Source: JANPIX01 sp031425195 (GTDB lineage Bacteria; Pseudomonadota; Alphaproteobacteria; Rhodobacterales; Rhodobacteraceae). From it: 64,000 nucleotides of DNA. Below, one piece after another: positions 6,850 to 15,128 of the stretch (positions are counted from its first letter, which is position 1; each line of letters starts with the position of its first letter). The position numbers were made by a program, and so were the translations under genes. The DNA lies in the NCBI GenBank assembly GCA_031425195.1, contig JANPIX010000006.1, forward strand, positions 1 through 64,000. The letters are read 5' to 3'. The notes beneath the pieces were generated by a model that worked only from the letters and a program-made list of their open reading frames with translations, made no database searches and was not told the DNA's origin.

Positions 6850-9599
6850 ATCTCCATCAGCCCGTCGTAAAGCGCCGTGGCCACCGGATCGACGTGCGCA
6901 TCATGGGTATTCAGGCGGAACGTCGTTGCCACCAGCTTGCCACGGCCAAGCCGCTTTTCAAGGATGAAAGCGCCCGGCTTGTGCACCCAGCCCACCACCA
7001 GCCCGGCCTGAATGCGGCCCTGAAATTCCCACGGGCGAAAGCCGATCATCAGTTGATAAGGCACGACGTCGATGAACGACAGATCCAAGAGCGGCCCACC
7101 CGGCACATGCGAAAAGCTGTCATCGCGACGCAGCCAGCTGAAGTTGCCGACCCAGTCACCACGCCAGATGCTGCGGTGACGGTTGACCAGTTGATAGCCG
7201 GGGAAAGTGAAATAACTGCCCGACTGCATGCCACCCAGCAGATCTTCGATCTGTTTTGACATAGGCCCGTCGCGCGGGGCTACGTCATCGCGCAACCGCC
7301 CCGGTGCCTTGGCCACGAGTTGCAGCACGCGCGCGCCGCCATGAATCTCTTCCACCCGGTCGGCGTCGAGCTTGTGGGTCACAAAAACCTGCGCCTCGGC
7401 GGGTGATGTGATGGTGTGGCCCAGCGCCGTCAGACGATCGGCAATCATCGCATCGTCGGTGGCACAGGCAAGCGGGGTAAATTGACGTTCACCGTATACG
7501 GACACAGTCTCGTCGTTGCTGGACAGCACCGTGCCGTCAGGTGCCACTACCGAAAACTGCGCCTGTTCGCGGGCGGTGGATGCGCTGGAGTCTGTCAGAA
7601 TCTTCGCATTCGCCGAAACGGCAGTCATCGGCCCCATCGCGGCGAGCGGTTGCTGCCCGGATCTACCCGCCAGGGTCCAGTTGAGCGTCGAACCTTCAGG
7701 CAGGCGCGAACCGCCGGTGGACACGACAACTGCAAACTCCACCTCCTGCCCGGCCGAGACGGCGTGACGCACTGCACCGGGGGAAATGACGATATCGGCG
7801 TTCACCTTGGGCATTGCAGGCGCAAAGACGCGGGGATTGCGCGCCATGTCCAAAAGGCCGTTGCCTTCCCAATGCACGTCGGTGAATTCGGTGATCACAT
7901 AGCCCGCAATCGAAGGATGACGTCGCATCACCTCGATCTCGTATTTCAGGTTCATCCACTGGTGCCACTGAACCTGATCGATAAAGGCAGTAAAGCTTCC
8001 GAACACCTGCGCCAGCCCAAGTTCGCGAAACCGCGCCTCGACCCCTTGAGGCAGAGCCACGCCTTCGCCCCATGTTGCGCCATAAGCCATCCACCACGGG
8101 TCTTTCCCGCCATCACGCAGCAGATCGGGCTGGGGCAGACCCCAGACGCCGAATTCGGACACGATCAGGGGTTCCTTGCCGGTGTGGGTGATGTCGGTGC
8201 CGATACCGAACGTCCAGTCGGCACGGCCTGCAAACTCTTCGTTCAGCGCATCCCATTCCTCGCGCCGGTCGGTGGCGGTCCGGTAATAATGGTAGTCATT
8301 GATGTCAGTGTTCACATGCCAGTTCGGAAAACAGGCCGAGTTGTCGACGACAAGGCGCAGCGGGTCTTCGGCGCGCAGCCAATCCACAAAATCCGAAAGC
8401 CACGCCCGCTGTGCCGCAACTTCGCGCAGGCGTGTCCCCCAGTCTTCGTTAATAACTGTCCATATGCAGATGCTGGGATGGTTGCGGTCGCGCGCAAGGA
8501 TGCCCTCCATCGTGGCACGCAGGCGTTGTGCAGCCGCCTCGGAGAAGGTTTCGATGTTGGGAATTTCGCTCCAGATCAACAGACCCAGACGATCGGCCAC
8601 TTCGTAGTACCGGGGATCGGGCACCTTGATATGGCACCGCAGGCAGTTCAGGCCCATGGCCTTGGCCTTGCGGGCCTGATCTTCCAGCAGCGCAAGCGAC
8701 GGCGGCGCGCCGAACCCGTCGGGGTAATAATCCTGATCCAGCGCACCGCGCAGATAAAGCGGCTCGCCGTTCAGCCACAAAAGACCGTCACGCGCCTCGA
8801 TCCGCCGGAAGCCGAACGACTCGACACGGCTGTCAAGATCGCCACCTGCCAGCGACAGGATCACGCGGAGGCTGTAAAGCGCCGGGGTGTCGGGCGACCA
8901 TGCGACAATGTCGGGCAGGACCAGCGCATGACGCAGCCGGGCGTCTTCCACTGAAACCGTTGCCGCATGAACCGGGTTGCCCGACGGCCCAATCACTTCG
9001 ATCCGCAGGCTGCCGCGCACGGGTTGCGACAAGGTGATGTCAAGATTGACCCGCCCATCCGGCCAGTGCGCGTCAATCCGCAGCGCCGAAATGTTGCTTT
9101 GCGCACGCGCCTGCAGCACGACAGACTGCCAGATGCCGCCTTGAGGGCCATACCAGCTTTGCTTGCCATGCGGATATTCGGCAAAGTCGGGGGCGTCGTC
9201 GGGGCGATGGGCGTCAGGCAGGCAGGTTTCAACTTCAAGCCTGCAAGTGGTTCCGGCAAACGTGGCTGGCACCGCAATTTCAAAGGGCAAGTATCCGCCT
9301 TGGTGGCGGCCGATTTCCTGCCCGTTCAGCCGGATGATCGCCAGTTCGCTGACGGCGCCAAAACACAGCGCGACGTCGCGATCGGCCCAGCCAGCGGGCA
9401 CTGTGATGTCGCGGGCATAATGTGCGCGTCCGAAGGCAACTTCCAGATCGGAAAACTGCGCCTGCCAGTGCCCGGGCACCTGCGCCTTGTGCCATTCCGA
9501 ATGGAGTTCGTGCCTGAAATCCCAGGTTCCATCCAGGCTGATGTCTTCACGCATCGGCGTTTGGGTCTTGGTCGGGAATGCAGCCTGAATATTCATCAT
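6834..9599 (-). CDS. Glycoside hydrolase family 2 protein
   Basis: 921-aa protein with the GH2 order: N-terminal sugar-binding jelly roll, immunoglobulin-like sandwich, and TIM barrel, then about 300 residues of less familiar C-terminal sequence. Barrel landmarks are the pre-barrel WLNGEPLYLRGALDQDYYPDGF, RNHPSICIWTVINED with the acid/base Glu at about residue 385, and VSEFGVWG with the nucleophile Glu at about 482. No signal peptide is seen, so it should act in the cytoplasm on an imported oligosaccharide or glycoside. The start at 9599 (or the adjacent ATG 9596) has AAAGGA just upstream; a longer in-frame start at 9674 would run through a stem-loop and is rejected. It is the last gene of a CUT1 importer operon. 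Beta-galactosidase, beta-glucuronidase and beta-mannosidase activities remain possible. Confidence 0.88.
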   Translation of the reverse strand: MMNIQAAFPTKTQTPMREDISLDGTWDFRHELHSEWHKAQVPGHWQAQFSDLEVAFGRAHYARDITVPAGWADRDVALCFGAVSELAIIRLNGQEIGRHQGGYLPFEIAVPATFAGTTCRLEVETCLPDAHRPDDAPDFAEYPHGKQSWYGPQGGIWQSVVLQARAQSNISALRIDAHWPDGRVNLDITLSQPVRGSLRIEVIGPSGNPVHAATVSVEDARLRHALVLPDIVAWSPDTPALYSLRVILSLAGGDLDSRVESFGFRRIEARDGLLWLNGEPLYLRGALDQDYYPDGFGAPPSLALLEDQARKAKAMGLNCLRCHIKVPDPRYYEVADRLGLLIWSEIPNIETFSEAAAQRLRATMEGILARDRNHPSICIWTVINEDWGTRLREVAAQRAWLSDFVDWLRAEDPLRLVVDNSACFPNWHVNTDINDYHYYRTATDRREEWDALNEEFAGRADWTFGIGTDITHTGKEPLIVSEFGVWGLPQPDLLRDGGKDPWWMAYGATWGEGVALPQGVEARFRELGLAQVFGSFTAFIDQVQWHQWMNLKYEIEVMRRHPSIAGYVITEFTDVHWEGNGLLDMARNPRVFAPAMPKVNADIVISPGAVRHAVSAGQEVEFAVVVSTGGSRLPEGSTLNWTLAGRSGQQPLAAMGPMTAVSANAKILTDSSASTAREQAQFSVVAPDGTVLSSNDETVSVYGERQFTPLACATDDAMIADRLTALGHTITSPAEAQVFVTHKLDADRVEEIHGGARVLQLVAKAPGRLRDDVAPRDGPMSKQIEDLLGGMQSGSYFTFPGYQLVNRHRSIWRGDWVGNFSWLRRDDSFSHVPGGPLLDLSFIDVVPYQLMIGFRPWEFQGRIQAGLVVGWVHKPGAFILEKRLGRGKLVATTFRLNTHDAHVDPVATALYDGLMEMTRRE

Positions 9600-9650
9600 T
9601 GTCCTTTGGAGGTCGGCGTTGGCGACGTTCTTGTGTGGGGGTTGAAAGGG

Positions 9651-9684
9651 TCCGGGGCCTTTGGTCATGTGCAAAGGCCCCGGA
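9651..9684 (-). terminator. Stem-loop 3' of the binding-protein gene (attenuator or mRNA stabiliser)
   Basis: Perfect 13-bp stem TCCGGGGCCTTTG / CAAAGGCCCCGGA around an 8-nt loop, 38 nt after the binding-protein stop and before the glycoside hydrolase. On the transcribed minus strand it is followed by CCCTTTC rather than a U run, so partial termination or 3'-end protection of the upstream mRNA is more likely than a full stop. Confidence 0.6.
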
Positions 9685-9722
9685 TTTGGTCAGCCGCAAG
9701 AAGGGTACGGCCGACTGTCTGG

Positions 9723-11051
9723 TTAACGGTTGCGACGCAGAATCTGATCGACACTGTCCTGCATGGCGCTTAGCGCGTCTGCGGAACTGGTTCCGGTCAG
9801 CCACATGGCGTTGAAGTCGGAATACATCGCGGCAAAAATAGCGCGCTGGTTCTGCACCGCCGGCAGGGCTGTCGCGTTTTCTGCCGTCGCGGAATATTCA
9901 CCCCGATGCGGCAGGGCCGCAAATTCCGGGCTGTCGATCACTGATTGGCGAACTGACAGATGCCCTGTCCGCGCCCATTGAAAGTTGTTGTCGTTCAGGA
10001 ACTTCATGAACGCCATTGCGGCCTCGGCCTCTTCCGGTGTGCGCGACTCATCCTTGGGCATGACCCACATATGGCTGTCGGCCCAAACCTTGGAAGCGCC
10101 AAAGATCGGCGGTACGTTCGCCACTTGATAGTTCTTCAGCGTCGCCTCACCACTTGCAGCCTGCGCGTTGTAGCTGTCGACGACCCAGGTGCCGTTGATC
10201 AGAATACCGGCCTCGCCGTTCAGGAAGGCCTGTTCAGCGCCGGGATAATCAAGCGCCGTATTCGCCAGCCCTTCGTCGTAAAGCGCCTTGATCAGATCAG
10301 CGGCCTTTTGCCCTTCTGGCGTGTTGATCGATGCAGTCTTGCCATCGGCGGCCAGCACGTCAACGCCCTGCTGCCACATGAACGATTGCCACAGCCGGAC
10401 CATCATCCCTTCCGAAGATTGTGATTCAGCCGCGATGAAGTACTTGCCCGTTTTTTCCTTGAACTCGCGCCCCATCGACAGCATTTCCTCGGGCGAAGTG
10501 GGCAGGCGAACAGTGCCGTCGTCATTGACGAAACCGGCTTCTTTCATCAGGTCCGTGTTCACATGGAACAACAGGGCATGAAGATCGTAGGGCAGCGCGT
10601 AAAGCGTGTCCTTGGTGGTCGCGTTCTTCAACGCGGCGGGGACGAAATCGGCGGTATCAATGCCCGCCGCCGCAAACGCATCGCCCAGCGGCGTCAGCAG
10701 ATCACGGTCCGAAAAGTTGGGCAAAACGGATGAGTGCATGACAGCAACGTCAGGAATGTTGCCTGTTGAATAGGTTGCTGTCAGCTGATCGTAATAGGCA
10801 CCCCAATCCACCGTTTGCGTCACAACCTTTGCACCGATGGTATTCTCGGCGTTGAACTTGTTGGTCAGCACGGTGATGATCCCGCATTCGCCATTGGCCG
10901 CAGCAACATCGGTGACGGTGCCGTATTCCGTCTGACAATCCCCGAAAAAGCGGAGAAACGAGATATCCGCGGAAAAAGCTGCGGAACCAGCACTGCCGAC
11001 AAGCGCAGTCGCCAGGGCCAAACGGGCCAAAGTCTTGGAATGATGCATCAT
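9723..11051 (-). CDS. Carbohydrate ABC transporter substrate-binding protein (family 1)
   Basis: 442-aa extracellular solute-binding protein with an N-terminal signal peptide ending near AFSADISF. Regions such as TGNIPDVAVMHSSVLPNF, LYALPYDLHALLFHVNTDLMKEAGF and QAFLNGEAGILINGTWVVDSY are typical of MalE/UgpB-like CUT1 binding proteins. AGGAGG precedes two consecutive ATGs (11051 and 11048). It is the fourth gene of the operon ATPase-permease-permease-binding protein-GH2 on the minus strand, and a strong stem-loop follows. The ligand is probably the oligosaccharide or glycoside cut by the GH2 enzyme. Confidence 0.88.
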   Translation of the reverse strand: MMHHSKTLARLALATALVGSAGSAAFSADISFLRFFGDCQTEYGTVTDVAAANGECGIITVLTNKFNAENTIGAKVVTQTVDWGAYYDQLTATYSTGNIPDVAVMHSSVLPNFSDRDLLTPLGDAFAAAGIDTADFVPAALKNATTKDTLYALPYDLHALLFHVNTDLMKEAGFVNDDGTVRLPTSPEEMLSMGREFKEKTGKYFIAAESQSSEGMMVRLWQSFMWQQGVDVLAADGKTASINTPEGQKAADLIKALYDEGLANTALDYPGAEQAFLNGEAGILINGTWVVDSYNAQAASGEATLKNYQVANVPPIFGASKVWADSHMWVMPKDESRTPEEAEAAMAFMKFLNDNNFQWARTGHLSVRQSVIDSPEFAALPHRGEYSATAENATALPAVQNQRAIFAAMYSDFNAMWLTGTSSADALSAMQDSVDQILRRNR

Positions 11052-11115
11052 ATCCTCCTATGGATGCGGGTGGAACTTGGTGCCGGGACCGTCACGCAGG
11101 CCCGATCATTGGTCG

Positions 11116-11961
11116 TCATTTCCCCGTTCCCAATGCGACACCCGCCACGATGAAGCGTTGAAAGATCAGGAACAGGATCACGATGGGAAGGCTTGCGAAC
11201 ACAGCGGATGCCATGACCGAACCCAACCCTTCGGAAAACGCGAAGTTGCCTTGAATGGACGCGAGGCCGACTGTCACGGTGAACATGTCGGCACGGGTCG
11301 CCGACACCAGCGGCCACAGAAAATCGTTCCAGGCGAAGATAAAGGTGAAAAGGCCAAGGGTGGTCAGCGCCGGCACTGACAGCGGCAGCATGATGCGCCG
11401 GAAGATGGTGAAATGGGATGCATGATCAAGTTCCGCCGCCTCTTCCAGTTCACGCGGGACGGCGCGGAAGAACTGCGTCATCAGAAACACCCCGATGGGT
11501 ACTGCCACGCGGGGCATCACAAGTGCGGCGTGCGTGTTATGCATCCCCCAGTCGGCAAACATCGTGAACAATGGGATGAACACGGCCTGTTCGGGCACCA
11601 TCAACCCCGCCAGGGTGAGCAGGAACAGCGTGCGCTTGAACGGAAAATCAAGGCGGGCGAACGCGTATCCCGCAAGCGATGACACGATCAGAACCATCGC
11701 CGTCATGCTGGCTGCGACCACAAAGCTGTGCATCAGCCAGCGTGGAACTGTGGCAAGTTTGGTGATCCCGATGTAATTGTCAAACGTGAAGGGCACAGGC
11801 AAAAAACCGGCCGTCGACCGCATCAATTCCGCATTCGGCTTGAGCGACATGGCCACGACCCAGATGATCGGCAGCAGCCACAGGATTGAAAAGACAACCG
11901 TGGCCCCCAGCAGAATCCAGTCGGTGGCGCGGCCGGTACCGGTGCGGAAGGCGCTGCTCAT
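11116..11961 (-). CDS. Carbohydrate ABC transporter permease, MalG/CUT1 type
   Basis: 281-aa inner-membrane protein with six predicted transmembrane segments. The EAA coupling loop reads ELEEAAELDHASHFTIFRRIMLPLS, as in MalG/UgpE homologues. The ATG at 11961 overlaps the stop of the upstream permease as ATGA, and GGGGGA lies just upstream; a longer frame from 11988 is rejected for that reason. It forms the heterodimeric channel with the permease encoded immediately before it. Confidence 0.9.
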   Translation of the reverse strand: MSSAFRTGTGRATDWILLGATVVFSILWLLPIIWVVAMSLKPNAELMRSTAGFLPVPFTFDNYIGITKLATVPRWLMHSFVVAASMTAMVLIVSSLAGYAFARLDFPFKRTLFLLTLAGLMVPEQAVFIPLFTMFADWGMHNTHAALVMPRVAVPIGVFLMTQFFRAVPRELEEAAELDHASHFTIFRRIMLPLSVPALTTLGLFTFIFAWNDFLWPLVSATRADMFTVTVGLASIQGNFAFSEGLGSVMASAVFASLPIVILFLIFQRFIVAGVALGTGK

Positions 11962-12845
11962 GCCTCGTCCCCCTTGCGGCCCAACCACAGTTGCAGCATC
12001 GAAAAGCCGAACATCAGCACGAACAGGGCCATCGCCATCGCCGAGGCATAGCCCACCTGCCAGTCGCGGAACCCGGTGTCATAGATATACTGCACCATGG
12101 TCCGGGTGCGGTTCGCGGGGCCGCCCTGTGTCATCAGGTGAACCTGACCGAATATCTGAAATTGCCCGATGATCTGCAGCACGACAACCAGAAGAACCGT
12201 ATGCCGGATCGACGGCAGCGTGATCCGCCGCAGGACGGTGAACCGGGGGGCGTGATCCAGTTCGGCGGCTTCGTAAAGTTCCTGTGGAATTTGTCCCAGC
12301 GCCGCAAGAAACAGCGCCATTGGCAGACCTACACCCCACCACAGCGTTGCGAGCGCAATCGAGGGCATGGCAAGCGTCGGATGCCCCAGAAAATTGATCG
12401 GCTTGATGCCCATCGCGTCCCACAGGGGAACAAGCAAACCCTGATCGGCGGACAGAACCATCGACCAGATCAGGGTCACGACAGAAACCGAAAACACCGA
12501 GGACAGAAAGAAGACCGACCGAAGAACAGATTTCACGCGCCCCGGTCCGTGCACCGCAAGCGCCAGCACAAGCGCCAGAAGCGTCATGGTCGGCACAGTC
12601 ATCGCGACAAACAACAGGGTGTTCCGAACCGTGCGCCAGAACAGCTTGTCGAACCACAGATCTTCGTAGTTCAGGAATCCGATGTATTCACGGTAGCCGC
12701 CCGCGAGTTCCCAATCGTGCAGGCTGATCCAGATGCCCTTGAACAGCGGATAGACAAGAAAGACGGCGTAAACGGCCAGAAACGGGGCCAGAAACAAAAA
12801 GGCCGTGCCGGGTGCCCGCGTCACTGACGAACCGGCGCGCGTCAT
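11958..12845 (-). CDS. Carbohydrate ABC transporter permease, MalF/CUT1 type
   Basis: 295-aa inner-membrane permease of the MalF/UgpA group. The first segment (FLFLAPFLAVYAVFLVYPLF) and the coupling loop QELYEAAELDHAPRFTVLRRITLPS are characteristic. Its ATG overlaps the ATPase stop (ATGA) and its own stop overlaps the next permease start (ATGA), so translation of the three genes is probably coupled. There is no large periplasmic P2 loop as in E. coli MalF, which is usual for this group. Confidence 0.9.
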   Translation of the reverse strand: MTRAGSSVTRAPGTAFLFLAPFLAVYAVFLVYPLFKGIWISLHDWELAGGYREYIGFLNYEDLWFDKLFWRTVRNTLLFVAMTVPTMTLLALVLALAVHGPGRVKSVLRSVFFLSSVFSVSVVTLIWSMVLSADQGLLVPLWDAMGIKPINFLGHPTLAMPSIALATLWWGVGLPMALFLAALGQIPQELYEAAELDHAPRFTVLRRITLPSIRHTVLLVVVLQIIGQFQIFGQVHLMTQGGPANRTRTMVQYIYDTGFRDWQVGYASAMAMALFVLMFGFSMLQLWLGRKGDEA

Positions 12846-13933
12846 GCCGATGCGCCTTCATGCAGGGTGATGGCCCGATCCTGACTGTCAAAGACATGAC
12901 GCTGCCCATCTGCCAAGGCCAACCGGATGGCATCCCCGACGCGCGGCAACTGCGCATGGCGCAGTTCGGCCACGACGGCATGACCGCTCGACAAGGTTGC
13001 ATAGATAAGTTTGACGTTGCCCAGTTCCTCGACCACATCGACAGTGGCGGCGATAGTCCCCGCACCGTCCAGCGTCAGAACATCCGGGCGCAGACCCAAA
13101 GTGACAGTTGCACCCTCGACGGCCCCCGGCACGATCCGCACCGGCACCTGCGCGCCCGCCATGTCCACTACGGCGTCAGACCCCTGAACGCGGGCGAGAC
13201 GGCCCGGCACCAGATTGATCTTCGGCGCACCCAGAAAACCCGCTACAAAACTGTTGGCCGGGCGCTCATAAAGCTCGATCGGGGTGCCCACCTGTTCGAC
13301 CTTGCCTGCGCGCAGCACGACGATGCGGTCGGCCATCGTCATCGCCTCGGTCTGGTCATGGGTGACATAGATCATTGTCGCCCCCAACCGGTGGTGAAGC
13401 TTGGCAATTTCCGTCCGCATCTGCACCCGCAGGGCGGCATCCAGATTTGACAGCGGTTCGTCGAACAGAAAGACGTCCGGTTCGCGCACGATGGCGCGGC
13501 CAATGGCCACGCGCTGACGCTGACCACCCGACAAGGCGCGCGGCTTGCGGTCAAGATAGGGTTCAAGCTGCAGGATCTGCGCGGCGTTGCCCAGCCGGGT
13601 ACGGATTTCGTCTGCGGGGGTGCCAATGTTCTGAAGGCCGAACACGATGTTTTCGCGGACCGTCATGTGCGGATAAAGCGCGTAGTTCTGGAACACCATC
13701 GCAACACCACGGTCGCGCGCCGCAACATCATTGACCCGCTTGCCGCGAATTTCCACATCGCCCGCCGAAATCTGCTCCAGCCCCGCAATCATCCGCAGCA
13801 GCGTGGACTTTCCACACCCCGACGGACCTACGAAAACAACAAATTCCCCTTCGCGTATCTCAAGCGTGATGCCGGAGATTACCTCGATGGAGCCATAGCT
13901 TTTGGATACTTCGCGCAAAGTAACCGGCCCCAT
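12842..13933 (-). CDS. ABC transporter ATP-binding protein, UgpC/MsmK type
   Basis: 363-aa ATPase with a C-terminal TOBE regulatory region, the form that drives CUT1 sugar importers. Walker A GPSGCGKST, Q-loop VFQNYALYPHMTV, signature LSGGQRQRVAIGRA, Walker B DVFLFDEPLSNLDA and H-loop VTHDQTEA are intact; the C-terminal third includes the YERPANSFVAGFLGAPKIN segment typical of UgpC/MalK. GAGGGAGGG precedes ATG 13933. It is the first gene of the leftward operon, transcribed away from the LacI-type regulator, with a repeat-rich AT segment between them. Confidence 0.9.
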   Translation of the reverse strand: MGPVTLREVSKSYGSIEVISGITLEIREGEFVVFVGPSGCGKSTLLRMIAGLEQISAGDVEIRGKRVNDVAARDRGVAMVFQNYALYPHMTVRENIVFGLQNIGTPADEIRTRLGNAAQILQLEPYLDRKPRALSGGQRQRVAIGRAIVREPDVFLFDEPLSNLDAALRVQMRTEIAKLHHRLGATMIYVTHDQTEAMTMADRIVVLRAGKVEQVGTPIELYERPANSFVAGFLGAPKINLVPGRLARVQGSDAVVDMAGAQVPVRIVPGAVEGATVTLGLRPDVLTLDGAGTIAATVDVVEELGNVKLIYATLSSGHAVVAELRHAQLPRVGDAIRLALADGQRHVFDSQDRAITLHEGASA

Positions 13934-13950
13934 GCACGCCCTCCCTCGAA

Positions 13951-13990
13951 TCAGTTATGATTAGTTATATTTTTGCAAGTGTATAACTGA
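13951..13990. promoter_or_regulatory. Candidate LacI-family operator in divergent promoter
   Basis: AT-rich segment with outer arms TCAGTTAT (13951-13958) and ATAACTGA (13983-13990), an exact inverted repeat, plus an inner AGTTATA (13963-13969) that forms a 10-bp-spaced direct repeat with the left arm. It lies between the ATPase start and the LacI-type gene, where an autoregulated repressor would bind. The long spacing is unlike a single short LacI palindrome, so two sites may be present. Confidence 0.4.
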
Positions 13991-14056
13991 ATATGCTGTG
14001 TGAACAAGCTAAAGAACCTTGTTGCAGCGCAGAAACTGTGCAGAGAATGTCGCCAA

Positions 14057-15121
14057 ATGCCCAAGCCGCGGCCGCAGGATGAACTCGTGACAAAAAAGCC
14101 CACAATGACTGCGATCGCCGCCGCCTGCGGGGTGTCTCAGGCCACGGTGTCGTTGGTCCTGAACGCGGCACCCGGCACACGAATCTCTGTGGCAACCCGC
14201 GAAATGGTTCTGAAAAAGGCGGCGGAACTTGGGTATCATGTTCCCCACAGATGGGCCGGACGGCGGCCCGTTCTGGCCATGCTGATCAACGACGTGACCT
14301 GTTCGCCGCATGTCGCCGGCCTGATCGAAGGGGTGTCCGACGCGGCCAATGATGCCGGTTACTCGGTGTCCGTCGTGCCGACGTCGGGCGATGATGATGC
14401 CGAACATTCCGCAATCGCCTTTCTGGGATCGTTGCCGGTGGCGGGTGCCATCTATGCCCGGCTGATCACGCAAGAGGTGGTCGTTCCCCAACAACTCACA
14501 GAATGGCCCTGTGTTCTGTTGAACTGTTATGTGGCCCACGATCGTCTGCCCGCCGTTGTGCCCGGCGATCAGGCTGCAGGCACCACAGCGGTGCTGTCGC
14601 TGATCGATGCAGGCCACCGCAGGATTGCCTTCATCGGCGGCGAAGACAGCATCGAGGCGTCGCGCGAACGGTTGAAAGGTTACAAACGCGCCCTTGCGAC
14701 GCGTGATGTGCCTTACGACCCGGCTTTGGTGGTCAAGGGCGGATGGACGATCAGCGGCGGCTACCGCGCGATGAACAAGTTGTTTACCCTTCCCGACCCA
14801 CCAACCGCCGTGTTCTGCTTTTGCGACCGTACGGCGGTGGGGGTCTACAATGCCGTTGTGGAAGCGGGAAAGATCGTGGGGCGCGACATTTCTGTCATCG
14901 GTTTTGACAACGAGACGTTTACCGCAGACATGCTTCCGCCACTGACAACAATGGAACTGCCGCATGCCGACATGGCGCGCCATGCGGTCGAGCAGTTGAT
15001 CGGGTTGATTGAACGAAAGAAAGCCCCTGCCCGGCCGACCCGATTGAAGTTCGATTGCCCGATGATCGTGAGAAATTCGGTCGCGGCCACCGTGGCAAAC
15101 CGCCCGCCTGTGCCCGTCTGA
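14057..15121 (+). CDS. LacI-family transcriptional regulator
   Basis: 354-aa regulator: N-terminal helix-turn-helix (MTAIAAACGVSQATVSLVLN), hinge, and a periplasmic-binding-protein-like effector domain with HRRIAFIGG, SRERLKGYKRAL and SVIGFDNE. It probably represses the divergent glycoside import/GH2 operon and is relieved by a sugar product. The start is uncertain: ATG 14057 is taken, but GTG 14087, with AGGA 7 bp upstream, would give 344 aa and the more usual short lead before the helix-turn-helix; an in-frame GTG at 14000 seems too far upstream. The gene converges with the enolase-superfamily gene 7 bp downstream. Confidence 0.88.
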   Translation: MPKPRPQDELVTKKPTMTAIAAACGVSQATVSLVLNAAPGTRISVATREMVLKKAAELGYHVPHRWAGRRPVLAMLINDVTCSPHVAGLIEGVSDAANDAGYSVSVVPTSGDDDAEHSAIAFLGSLPVAGAIYARLITQEVVVPQQLTEWPCVLLNCYVAHDRLPAVVPGDQAAGTTAVLSLIDAGHRRIAFIGGEDSIEASRERLKGYKRALATRDVPYDPALVVKGGWTISGGYRAMNKLFTLPDPPTAVFCFCDRTAVGVYNAVVEAGKIVGRDISVIGFDNETFTADMLPPLTTMELPHADMARHAVEQLIGLIERKKAPARPTRLKFDCPMIVRNSVAATVANRPPVPV

Positions 15122-15128
15122 CACAGCC

